From the NCBI GenBank assembly GCA_934643865.1, contig CAKUCX010000020.1, forward strand, positions 1-49,312: a DNA stretch of 49,312 nt. The letters are read 5' to 3'. The stretch comes from an uncultured Kiritimatiellota bacterium (GTDB lineage Bacteria > Verrucomicrobiota > Kiritimatiellia > RFP12 > UBA1067). Below, in pieces: positions 7,549 to 15,733 of the stretch; the first letter of the stretch is position 1, and every line of letters starts with the position of its first letter. The notes beneath the pieces were generated by a model, which searched no databases, was not told the origin of the DNA, and saw only the letters and a program-made list of their open reading frames with translations. A program made the position numbers and the translations under genes.

Positions 7549-8166
7549 TCACCACCCGAAGACGCCCTTGACGCGCGCCTTCAGAAGCTCCTTTTCGCCA
7601 ATCCAATCGAAAACGCCCGTCCGGCGATTGTACAGCTGAAGCGAAAGCTTGTAGTAGACCTCCCGCACGCGCCCATCGCCGTAGCCGGAATTGTCCTCGA
7701 TCAGCCGGCCGACGAGATAATAGTCCGAAGACCGCTGTTGTCCGAACGATTCGAGGGCCAGGGGACGGACAAGCCCCTGGTTGACTTCCGCAACGATACG
7801 CCGGCTCATCTTCGCATCCAGCCTACCGTGGTCGACGATGTCGAAGAGCCCCGACTTCTGAAGCCGCATGCGGATCGTGTCCGTCATGATGCTAAGGTCG
7901 ATGCCATGCTGGAACGTCGCGTTCTCGACATGCGCCATCTCCAGGACGGGACGCCGATCCGGGAACTGTTGCCGCAGACGTCCGGCGAGCTGGGTATCGG
8001 ATAGCAGATCCTCCGTCATCGCCACCGAACACAACTGGAAGTCATATCGGTTGAAACGCCAGTGGACGTTCTGCGGCGCGTCGTTCGGGTCCATGTACGC
8101 CGTGGACGCACACCCCGCGACGAACGCACACGCACAGAACAAGGCAAGGCCCGCAAGGTTCTTCAT
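7549..8166 (-). CDS. LpoB-like lipoprotein (copy 1)
   Basis: A 205-residue lipoprotein with signal peptide and lipobox VAGC (Cys19). The body matches the LpoB/COG3417 fold: FNRYDFQLCSVAMTEDLL, then RPVLEMAHVENAT, TDTIRMRLQKSGLFDIVD and DYYLVGRLI. E. coli LpoB is an outer-membrane lipoprotein that activates the peptidoglycan synthase PBP1B. The start at 8166 gives a compact signal peptide; an in-frame ATG at 8175 is possible. It follows the COG3014-like gene by 12 nt, a pairing seen in other Gram-negatives. No PBP gene is in the window. Confidence 0.8.
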   Translation of the reverse strand: MKNLAGLALFCACAFVAGCASTAYMDPNDAPQNVHWRFNRYDFQLCSVAMTEDLLSDTQLAGRLRQQFPDRRPVLEMAHVENATFQHGIDLSIMTDTIRMRLQKSGLFDIVDHGRLDAKMSRRIVAEVNQGLVRPLALESFGQQRSSDYYLVGRLIEDNSGYGDGRVREVYYKLSLQLYNRRTGVFDWIGEKELLKARVKGVFGW

Positions 8167-8178
8167 GGGCACCATCCC

Positions 8179-9618
8179 CTATTCGACACATCGCGCAAAG
8201 GCGCGCATCTCGCCTGGCACGGACAGGCAGTGAACAATCGTCGTCTTCCCGGCCTTGACCTCGACCTCGACCTTGATCGTCTTCTCACCGGCCATGAGAT
8301 CCAGGGTCTTCTTTCCGGGCCTGAGCTTGAACCGCGTCATGTGCGCCGTACGCGGCAGCAGCAGCCAGCTTCTCTGGTCGGCCCGCTCCGTCGTGGAATT
8401 GACGATGCCCATGCCGACATAGCCCGTAACACCGACGGCGAACATCAACATGGCAGCACGGTTGTCGGAAGAATTGTTCGACCGGGCCGCGCTCAGGCCA
8501 CCAAGCCACATCAGGGCGCCGAAGGCGGCACGCGTCATCGCCTTGATCGTCGTGCGCGAAGCCTGGCGCAAAAGAATGCCGTCCATCCGTTCAGCATGTG
8601 CCTTGGCCGCCAGCATGCCCAAATCCGCCAGCGGCGAGGTCACGGCAACCCGTTTCCCGCCCATACCGACATAGAGCGGTTCGAAGTCGTACCGCGAATC
8701 AAGGTCGGCGTTGTCATAGTACGGAATGTCAATGATACAGGACGTAATCGTGTGGATGTTGTATTCCGTTCGCCTGTGCCGCTTTTCCGGAACATAGCCG
8801 TCCTCGAAGAAGATGACAACCGTACCATAGCCGTCGCCCTTGCGCCCGCCCTGCCGCATCCATGCCGCATCGTTGGCGGCAAACGCATTTGCAGGGACAA
8901 GACGCGCGACCTGCGAGTAGCAGCGTTCGGCGTTGCTCCAGTCGCGCTTCATCTCGTAGTAGAGTCCCGCCAGGTAGAGGGCGTAGGCGTTGTCCGTCGA
9001 ATCCTGGACCCCCGCCGAAACGGCCAGCGCGTCATCGAGTAGTGCCTTGTAGCTTTCGTCTTCGGCAATCTCCTTTCTCGTCTTCTCGGCAATCGAGTCG
9101 ATCAGGGCCTGCCGTGTCGTCTGGCGGCTCGACTTCGCCAACTCGCGCGAACGGACGATGTTGCGCACATCGACGCCAAAGCCGTCGTCGTCGCCGATCG
9201 CAAGCCGTGCAAAGGCGTCTGAGACATGCAGCATCATGTTCTCGAACCCGATGACGGGATAGTCGATGGCAAGGTCGTTCCCGTAGGTGCTGGCGAGCGT
9301 CTTCTTGGCCACCTCGCGCACCTGGACAACGGCCCGGTCCTCCAAATCCTGTGTGAAGGCCATCGCCTGCTGGTAGAAATCGGCGCTCGCGCGATAGTCC
9401 CCCTGCAGGTATGCGAGGCGTCCCGATTCCTGCAGCGCGAGGAGGCGGTTGCGTCCGTCAAGATCCTCCACCGTGTAGGCGAGGCGCGCGGAGCCCTCCG
9501 CGTTGACGTCGATGTCGCGCTTGAGCGACTTCATGCGTTCTGGATAGGAACGGCATCCGTTCAACAGGGTGCAGGAAACGCCCAGAACGAACAGGGCCGT
9601 ACGATATGCATGATTCAT
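8179..9618 (-). CDS. COG3014-like lipoprotein
   Basis: A 479-residue lipoprotein (lipobox LNGC, Cys22). The first half is a tetratricopeptide-like helical region (RLAYLQGDYRASADFYQQAM and later ALYLAGLYYEMKRDWSNAERC). The second half includes VVIFFEDGYVPEKR and a Gly/Ala-rich hydrophobic stretch near residues 385-410. This layout fits the COG3014 family, which is commonly encoded beside LpoB-like lipoproteins. It overlaps the upstream gene by an ATGA (9615-9618). Role unknown, probably in an outer-membrane complex with the LpoB-like protein. Confidence 0.65.
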   Translation of the reverse strand: MNHAYRTALFVLGVSCTLLNGCRSYPERMKSLKRDIDVNAEGSARLAYTVEDLDGRNRLLALQESGRLAYLQGDYRASADFYQQAMAFTQDLEDRAVVQVREVAKKTLASTYGNDLAIDYPVIGFENMMLHVSDAFARLAIGDDDGFGVDVRNIVRSRELAKSSRQTTRQALIDSIAEKTRKEIAEDESYKALLDDALAVSAGVQDSTDNAYALYLAGLYYEMKRDWSNAERCYSQVARLVPANAFAANDAAWMRQGGRKGDGYGTVVIFFEDGYVPEKRHRRTEYNIHTITSCIIDIPYYDNADLDSRYDFEPLYVGMGGKRVAVTSPLADLGMLAAKAHAERMDGILLRQASRTTIKAMTRAAFGALMWLGGLSAARSNNSSDNRAAMLMFAVGVTGYVGMGIVNSTTERADQRSWLLLPRTAHMTRFKLRPGKKTLDLMAGEKTIKVEVEVKAGKTTIVHCLSVPGEMRAFARCVE

Positions 9619-10511
9619 TTTCCACCCCCAATCAGTTTCTCATCCGCCTTCTGTCGGACCTGGCGGTTGAGTCCCTTGACAACCGCCGCCGCGAGGACGT
9701 CGCCATCGCAGTCGGGGTCGAACACCAGATACTTGAACGCTTTCTCGGTTTTCGCAACACTCGCAGGAGACGAAACCGGCGTCGCCGCGGCGAATCGGAG
9801 AAACGCCGTGCTTCGCCAGTCCGCCTCCCCGGGAACGGGCATCCACCCCGTCGGCAGAAGGAAGGATTCCCACATTTCCGTTTCGCGGGCGCCGCCTGAA
9901 ACATCCAGTGGCTTGGGGAACTTCTTGCCATTACGGCGAAGATGTGCAAAAAGTTCCGCCTCACGCCCAAATGCATTGCCCGGACGAATGCAAATCCGCC
10001 AGCATGTCTCCTTGGTTGCGAATGATGGCACCAGCAATCCATCAAGAATCGACCAATCGGAGGGCTCGTTCCGATATCTGAAATCGTAGGACACGGCAAC
10101 CGTCAGACCGATTTTTCCGCCATTCTCCGGAAAGAGCGCAGGATAGTGGCGCTGCAGGGATGCTTCCAGGGCCACCCGCAACGGTTCCGTGTCGGCGAGC
10201 CGATACTGTTGGAACTTGGCGACTTCATCTATCCTGATTTTACTTAACACACCCTTGAGTTCCCAGTCCTTGTAATAGGCCCTCGCCTGATTCAAAACCG
10301 CCTCGCGTTCCTTCACAACTCGCTCGGCCATCTGGTCATAGACGGCAGGGTCAAGGGCAACGTATGCGATGTAGTACGTATCCGTGATGCGTGAATCCGC
10401 CTTGACGCACGCGGGGCGGATGGCCGCCACATGGCGTGCCGAGGTGTAGCACCCATGCGCCAGGAATAGGGCCAGCGCGAGGCTGCACCGATAGATAATC
10501 AAACGACTCAT
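9615..10511 (-). CDS. Hypothetical lipoprotein
   Basis: A 298-residue protein with a signal peptide and probable lipobox AHGC (Cys21). I do not recognise the family. The start at 10511 is supported by AAGGAG seven nt upstream; a longer reading frame would run into the ATPase gene. The middle contains IGLTVAVSYDFRYRNEPSDW and the end DPDCDGDVLAAAVVKGLNRQ. It lies ten nt after the second CpaF-like ATPase gene and overlaps the COG3014-like gene, so it is part of the same transcript. Confidence 0.6.
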   Translation of the reverse strand: MSRLIIYRCSLALALFLAHGCYTSARHVAAIRPACVKADSRITDTYYIAYVALDPAVYDQMAERVVKEREAVLNQARAYYKDWELKGVLSKIRIDEVAKFQQYRLADTEPLRVALEASLQRHYPALFPENGGKIGLTVAVSYDFRYRNEPSDWSILDGLLVPSFATKETCWRICIRPGNAFGREAELFAHLRRNGKKFPKPLDVSGGARETEMWESFLLPTGWMPVPGEADWRSTAFLRFAAATPVSSPASVAKTEKAFKYLVFDPDCDGDVLAAAVVKGLNRQVRQKADEKLIGGGK

Positions 10512-10521
10512 GGTTTTCTCC

Positions 10522-11583
10522 TTACAGTTCAATGCCCGCAATCTGGGCCTCTTCGACAAAAGACGGCGCCTCGCCCGCCTCAAACCCTCCGCAGACGGTT
10601 CCGTCGGGCGCGATGGACGCCGTCTTCCAGCGATGCAGCTCGCGCACGCGGTATTCCCCCCGTTCCAGGGGCAGGACCTCGGCGATGGACACGACCTTGC
10701 GCGAACCGTCCGAGAGACGCGCCGTGTGGACAACCGCGCCGATGGCACTCGCCACCTGCGCGCGCAGGGCCGAGAGCGGGATGTCGATGCCGCTCAGCAG
10801 GGCGCACGTCTCGATGCGGCTCAGGGCGTCAAGGGGCGAATTCGCGTGGATCGTGCTCATTGAGCCCGCATGGCCGGTGTTGAGCGCCTGCAGCAGGTCG
10901 AGCGCTTCGCCGCCCCGGATTTCGCCGATCACGATGCGGTCGGGGCGCAGGCGCAGGGCCGAGTGGATCAAGTCGCGGATCGTCACCTCGCCCTGCCCGT
11001 TCTTGTCCGCCTTGCGCGTCTCGAACGGCACGATGTGCCGCTGCTGGAGCTGGAGCTCGCTCGCGTCCTCGATCACGAGCACGCGCTCGTTGTCCGGGAT
11101 GAAGGAGCTGAGCGCGTTCAGGACGGACGTCTTGCCCGAGCTCGTCGCACCCGAGACGATCACATTCTTGTGCAGGAGGACGAGCGCGCGGATGAGCCTC
11201 CGCGCCCGTTCGTCCACGCTGCCGAACGCCTGCATCCTCTCGATGGTCAGCGTGTCCTTCTTGAACTTGCGGATGGCGATGACCGTGCCGAGGCGCGACA
11301 GGGGCGGAATGACGGCGTGGACGCGGCTGCCATCCGGGAGGCGCGCGTCCAGGCGCGGGTGCATTTCGTCCAGGATGCGCCCGACGGACTTCGCGATGTT
11401 CGCCGCCGCCGCCTTGAGCGCGGGCTCGCTCACGAACCGCGCCGGCACCTCCTCCAGTCGGCCCTTCCGCTCGACATAGACCCGTTCGGGCCCGTTGATC
11501 AGGATTTCGCTGACGTCGTCGTCCGCCAGATGCTCCGCCACCGGCTGCAGGAACAGCGTCAGGAATGAATTGTTGTCTTGCAT
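10522..11583 (-). CDS. Second CpaF/TadA-type secretion ATPase
   Basis: A 353-residue AAA-type secretion ATPase of the VirB11/CpaF family. The N-domain contains VSEILINGPERVYVERKGRL, followed by RLDARLPDGSRVHAVIPPL. Walker A is GATSSGKTS (145-153), the Asp box is VLVIEDASELQLQQ, and Walker B is RIVIGEIRGGEALDLLQ with the His box STIHANSP. It lacks the FHA domain carried by the CpaF at 25788-27491. The start at 11583 is chosen because GGAGG lies eight nt upstream. A second ATPase in one Tad locus could power retraction or a second set of minor pilins; that is a guess. Confidence 0.88.
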   Translation of the reverse strand: MQDNNSFLTLFLQPVAEHLADDDVSEILINGPERVYVERKGRLEEVPARFVSEPALKAAAANIAKSVGRILDEMHPRLDARLPDGSRVHAVIPPLSRLGTVIAIRKFKKDTLTIERMQAFGSVDERARRLIRALVLLHKNVIVSGATSSGKTSVLNALSSFIPDNERVLVIEDASELQLQQRHIVPFETRKADKNGQGEVTIRDLIHSALRLRPDRIVIGEIRGGEALDLLQALNTGHAGSMSTIHANSPLDALSRIETCALLSGIDIPLSALRAQVASAIGAVVHTARLSDGSRKVVSIAEVLPLERGEYRVRELHRWKTASIAPDGTVCGGFEAGEAPSFVEEAQIAGIEL

Positions 11584-11667
11584 GTTCTTCGACCTCCATT
11601 GATCGTGGTTGAAACGGCGTAGCATCCTTCCGCGTTGTCTTCCTTCGTCATCCGCACGTCAGCGACC

Positions 11668-12123
11668 CTATCTTGAGATGCCCCAGGAAAATCCCGTTCT
11701 GTTCCGTCCCTGTGCCCAAAGCGACCAAAGGACCTTTTGCCCGTCCCCCTCGTACTGCAGCAGGACCCGGCCGTTGTCGTCTTCCACGCCCACAACATGC
11801 CGACAGCGAAAGCCCCGCCCCGACATGAGCTCAGAAACCTCATCCCGTGCCTCACGGATGTCGGCAGGGATCATTCCGATTTGAAGCCATCCCCTGTTCC
11901 GGGGATCCGACAACACCACCTTCCAGGAGGATGGAAGATCCTCCGCAAGCGCGCGGACGTCGCCCCCGCCCCGTGTACCGCCCCCGTCGGTTCCGGAATC
12001 CAGGCAGTCCACCGGGCAGGAGGAGACCGCTGGAAGCAATGCGACCCCGCCAATCACAATCAGTGAAAAGGCGATGACCGGTACCAGCAGCGTGCGCTGG
12101 ACATTCTGCGGGGGGGCGTTCAT
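11668..12123 (-). CDS. Hypothetical membrane protein
   Basis: A 151-residue protein with one N-terminal membrane segment (about residues 11-33, TLLVPVIAFSLIVIGGVALL), a Gly-rich linker (GTDGGGTRGGG) and a small soluble domain. I do not recognise the domain. Its ATG overlaps the stop of the TadE-like gene in an ATGA (12120-12123), implying translational coupling. It may be a pilus assembly or minor subunit because of its place between the TadE-like and ATPase genes. Confidence 0.55.
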   Translation of the reverse strand: MNAPPQNVQRTLLVPVIAFSLIVIGGVALLPAVSSCPVDCLDSGTDGGGTRGGGDVRALAEDLPSSWKVVLSDPRNRGWLQIGMIPADIREARDEVSELMSGRGFRCRHVVGVEDDNGRVLLQYEGDGQKVLWSLWAQGRNRTGFSWGISR

Positions 12124-12857
12124 TCTCCAAAGGCTCCCAGATACCTTCTTTGGGGGATGGGGGATGGCTGGATCAAGGACTGCCCCTCCCCGTCGTTCCC
12201 CCCGTCAAGATGGATCCAGTCATCGTCGAGAACGTTTCCAAGGTATCCGCCCGAAACGACCTCACGCTCCGGAATCGCCCGGTCGCGCGAACGGGGATCG
12301 CTGGGATCGCTGTCACGATCCAGGCCCGACAGGGCTTGCCGGTGAAACACGAAGACACGCGGAAAATCGCAGTTCACGTCAATCTCGGGCCGATTGAACC
12401 AGGCTGAATCAGGATCGGACGTTCCCGACATCAGTCCGCACAGCGACATCATACCCCGGACCCATCCAGGGACCTGAACGGGCAGCTTGACGATTCCCCC
12501 GGAATAGCAGGACATGAAGGCATTCAAATGAAGTGCCTCGCCCGTCGCCGCATTCACCTTGAACCCGGCATCGGTCCCCCCGATGGATCGCTCAAACAGC
12601 GCAACAAGCAATTCGGCGACCTTGCCCGCATCGCGCCCCCCGTCCTCGCCATGCGGACAGAACCGGCTGGCACCCACCCATGTCACCAATTCGTCGCCAA
12701 TCTGCATGCGCATCTTGTTGACCGAAAGATCGGCGACGAGAAAGAGCCCCCCCAGCAAGAGGAAGTACAGGGGCGCGACAAGGACAAATTCCATCAAGAC
12801 CGAGCCGGAACGGGACGATCCAACCGTCCGCCGCATGGTATGCCGCCCCGTCTTCAT
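12120..12857 (-). CDS. TadE-like minor pilin (copy 2)
   Basis: A 245-residue protein beginning with a class III prepilin-like segment: SRSGSVLMEFVLVAPLYFLL. Cleavage after Gly18 would leave Ser at +1 and Glu23 at +5, the arrangement needed by the CpaA/TadV peptidase. One hydrophobic helix is followed by a large extracytoplasmic domain. TadE-family proteins are pseudopilins needed for Flp pilus assembly. It lies seven nt after the helical repeat protein gene and overlaps the next gene by four nt. Confidence 0.72.
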   Translation of the reverse strand: MKTGRHTMRRTVGSSRSGSVLMEFVLVAPLYFLLLGGLFLVADLSVNKMRMQIGDELVTWVGASRFCPHGEDGGRDAGKVAELLVALFERSIGGTDAGFKVNAATGEALHLNAFMSCYSGGIVKLPVQVPGWVRGMMSLCGLMSGTSDPDSAWFNRPEIDVNCDFPRVFVFHRQALSGLDRDSDPSDPRSRDRAIPEREVVSGGYLGNVLDDDWIHLDGGNDGEGQSLIQPSPIPQRRYLGAFGE

Positions 12858-12864
12858 CGCGCGT

Positions 12865-14655
12865 TCACCGTGTCGAACCCTCTAGAATGAGCCGTTCCTG
12901 TGCCGGCTTATTCGGCGTCTTCCGCAACCACTTGTCGAACTTGTCAATGGCCTTCGCGCCGATGCCGTCGGCATTCACCTTGATGACGGCTCCTTTCCTC
13001 AACTCCTGGACTTTTTGCTGGAGGCAAAGGAGGCATTTTTTGGCAAGGGCGTTGTGCGTCCCATCCGCCCATTTCCCCAATGTATGGCTTGCCCATTCGA
13101 TGGCCTTGGGGATGAGCTTGTTGTTGATCCACGACAACGCCCATTCAACCGCCCAGTCGATCAGCTTCGCCGCAATGTCCTTCAGGAACGTAATCGCCAT
13201 TTTCCCGAGCTGCGTAAACGCCTTGCCGAGATCGGGGGCATTGAACAGAACCCCCAGCACGTTCTTGACGCCGGCGACAATCCCCTTCCCGTCAATTCCG
13301 AGACGATCCAGGACGCTCTTCAGGCCAGGATACTTCGCGATCAGCTTGTCGATCTGTCCGCTGACGATCTTTTCGACTTTGGCCGACACCTTCTCGACAA
13401 TGGCCCCCCCGATGACCGGAGCCTGTTCGACGATGGCGTTCCACGGGTCGCCGCCGGGCGTCACGATCTCGTTCCAGATATTCCGGAACGCATCGCCTGT
13501 CCCCGGTCCAAGGACATCCTCAACGTAATCCGCCACATAGTCTCCGACCGTGGCCCCAAGGCCCGCCCAATTGCCTTCCCCCGCCTGGTCAATGGCCTTC
13601 TTGGCCACCTCCTTGACGTCGGGGGGCAGATCGCTCTTGTCGATCAGCGCCTTCGCCCCGTCGCTCGCCACCGCCGTGACCGTCTTTTTCAGGTCCGCAA
13701 CCGTGACCTTCCCCGTCGCAACGCCCTTGACGAACCCCTTGAGCTGGTTCGCCGACGTCGCACCCGGCGCATATTTGTCGATCAGGGCATTGATCTCGGC
13801 CAAGGCCGCCTCCGACAGCCCCTGCGTGCCGTTTTGGGTGTACGCATCGATCAAGGCGTTGAGCCGGGCTGCCGCCTCGGGATCGAGGTTCTTGGCAATC
13901 ACGTCGCGGAGCGCGTCCAATCCTACCGCTTGCCCCAGATTCTTGAGCGTGTCGAGCGTATCCAGGGCCTTGCCGTCCACGATGTCCTGGAGGAGGCCGT
14001 TGACGGTCTTGGCCGCGTTCTCGTAGGGGATCTTCTCGCCGATGACCTTCTGCACCTCGGCGAGCAGCTGCCGCTTGACGTCCTCCGACGTTCCCCCGTT
14101 GGCAATCGTGTCCAGCATGGCGTTGACAGAATCCGCCACATCGGCCGGCCATGCGTCCGCAAGTTGCTTCTTCATTTCATTGACGGCAAGCGAAACGGCA
14201 AGATCCTTGCCATCCGTGCCCAACGCGGCGACAAAGCCCTTGCCCCCGTCGGCGTTGACCGTGCAGAGCTTGTCTGCGAGGTTCAGGATGCGCTGGCGGT
14301 CGGTTTCGGCCACCTTGCCGTCCAGCGCCTTGGCCAGCTCCTTCTGAACGGCCTCACGTACGCCGCCGTCTCGAACCCATGCTTCGCCTTTCTTCACTGC
14401 CTCGTCGATCTTCCCCTTGACAAGGCCGTAGATGGATTCGGAGAGCCCCTTGTCGGCAAGCAAGGTCTCAACCTGTTTCCGAAACGCCGCGTTTGCGAGA
14501 TCCTGCCCGGACTGGACCTCGGCGGGCAAGGTGGCGAATGCGTCATTGAGCAGATTTCCCGCCCGTGCCGTCGAGGTGATGAAGCACGAGATCCCTATGG
14601 ACAGGACCAGGGCGAACAGACGCCGCAGAGGCATTCTAAAAAGCGCGCACTTCAT
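12865..14655 (-). CDS. Exported alpha-helical repeat protein of unknown family
   Basis: A 596-residue protein with signal peptide (cut near TARAG, residue 32). The mature chain is predicted to be almost all helix, rich in Ala, Lys, Asp and Leu, with degenerate units such as VNAMLDTIANG, VNGLLQDIVDG, LNALIDAYTQNG and INALIDKYAPG, each spaced by roughly 35-60 residues. The C-terminal third contains several hydrophobic amphipathic helices (ITFLKDIAAKLIDWAVEWAL) and one CLLC pair. I do not recognise it. The start at 14655 is set by AAGGAGGTG about seven nt upstream; its ATG overlaps the preceding stop by one nt. The context points to an exported pilus-associated protein. Confidence 0.6.
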   Translation of the reverse strand: MKCALFRMPLRRLFALVLSIGISCFITSTARAGNLLNDAFATLPAEVQSGQDLANAAFRKQVETLLADKGLSESIYGLVKGKIDEAVKKGEAWVRDGGVREAVQKELAKALDGKVAETDRQRILNLADKLCTVNADGGKGFVAALGTDGKDLAVSLAVNEMKKQLADAWPADVADSVNAMLDTIANGGTSEDVKRQLLAEVQKVIGEKIPYENAAKTVNGLLQDIVDGKALDTLDTLKNLGQAVGLDALRDVIAKNLDPEAAARLNALIDAYTQNGTQGLSEAALAEINALIDKYAPGATSANQLKGFVKGVATGKVTVADLKKTVTAVASDGAKALIDKSDLPPDVKEVAKKAIDQAGEGNWAGLGATVGDYVADYVEDVLGPGTGDAFRNIWNEIVTPGGDPWNAIVEQAPVIGGAIVEKVSAKVEKIVSGQIDKLIAKYPGLKSVLDRLGIDGKGIVAGVKNVLGVLFNAPDLGKAFTQLGKMAITFLKDIAAKLIDWAVEWALSWINNKLIPKAIEWASHTLGKWADGTHNALAKKCLLCLQQKVQELRKGAVIKVNADGIGAKAIDKFDKWLRKTPNKPAQERLILEGSTR

Positions 14656-15722
14656 CACTTCACCTCCTTCCGCCCATTCCACGCCGATAGCAGCTCATCG
14701 GTCTGCAGAAGGTCATACCATTCCATGCTGGACGTCTTCGCCGTGACCTCCTTCATCAGCGAAACCGTCACGTACAGGCGCGGGACTTTCGTGTTTACGA
14801 GCACGTAGAGCGTGGCGGTCTCCGTCGGGACGTATCCATACGGCGTGAAATCCCTTCGGAACATCTCAGGCATCTGCGCAAAGAGCCGCGTGAGGGGACG
14901 CGCGTTCGGCTCGCGGAAGTAGGTCATCAGCTGGAATTCGCTCCCGGTCCGGACAAGGCGCGTGAGATGCGCGGCAATGCCGACATCGCGGGCATTCTTC
15001 AGAAACGCCAACGTCAGTTTCATCCTGACGGCGGACCGCGTCTGGATGCGGTTCAATTCGCCTTTCATGTCGAGGTTCATGAGCGTCGTCGTCATCTTGC
15101 CCCACGACACCTTCCCTTCCAACGGGAACACTTCGATGAATCTCTTCCGGGTACCCGAGACGACCCGCCAGATCTCGACGGAGAGGGGATCTTTCTCCGG
15201 TACGACCGTCAGGATACGCGCCTCGGCCGTCGGTGCCGTTTCGTCCTCTCCCCGAAACGTCTCGCCGCTCAGGAGATAGAAGTCCGATATGCGTACGGCG
15301 GGGAGCGTGTTCCCCCTCTGGGCCCGCAGGCGAAACAGCATGAGCGTGTCCCACCACGGATTGTAGAGCGCCATCAGCGCGCCCTGGGCGTCCTGCGGAC
15401 CCGACAGGGCCATCGCCGCCGTGAAGAAGTCCGTCAACTGCTGTTCGATCATGTCCGGGGCGATCTGGCTGTTCCATTTGCCCTTTGCCTTCTCTTCAAA
15501 CGAGGCGGCCACGGCATCGTGGGGCCTTGACAGGGCCAGCTCGCGGAAATCCGCCAGATGTGCCGAAAAGACTGATTCCTGTCCCTTCTCATCCTTCATC
15601 AGTTCTTCAATCATCTTGCCCCCCTCCGCAGGGTCATCGTTTTGCGGAACGGCACAGGCGGCCATCGCCACCATCGCCATCAGAGGCAGAACGAACTGCC
15701 TAATCACGTTTCGTGTCTTCAT
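14655..15722 (-). CDS. Hypothetical lipoprotein in pilus locus
   Basis: A 355-residue protein with signal peptide and lipobox MAAC (Cys23). The mature part is mixed helix and strand with no motif that I recognise; segments include YNPWWDTLMLFRLRAQRG and ATLYVLVNTKVPRLYVTVSL. AGGAG lies eight nt before the ATG. The stop overlaps the start of the helical repeat protein (TGATG), so both are translated together. Possibly an outer-membrane accessory of the pilus system. Confidence 0.55.
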   Translation of the reverse strand: MKTRNVIRQFVLPLMAMVAMAACAVPQNDDPAEGGKMIEELMKDEKGQESVFSAHLADFRELALSRPHDAVAASFEEKAKGKWNSQIAPDMIEQQLTDFFTAAMALSGPQDAQGALMALYNPWWDTLMLFRLRAQRGNTLPAVRISDFYLLSGETFRGEDETAPTAEARILTVVPEKDPLSVEIWRVVSGTRKRFIEVFPLEGKVSWGKMTTTLMNLDMKGELNRIQTRSAVRMKLTLAFLKNARDVGIAAHLTRLVRTGSEFQLMTYFREPNARPLTRLFAQMPEMFRRDFTPYGYVPTETATLYVLVNTKVPRLYVTVSLMKEVTAKTSSMEWYDLLQTDELLSAWNGRKEVK

Positions 15723-15733
15723 GTCTTCATCTC

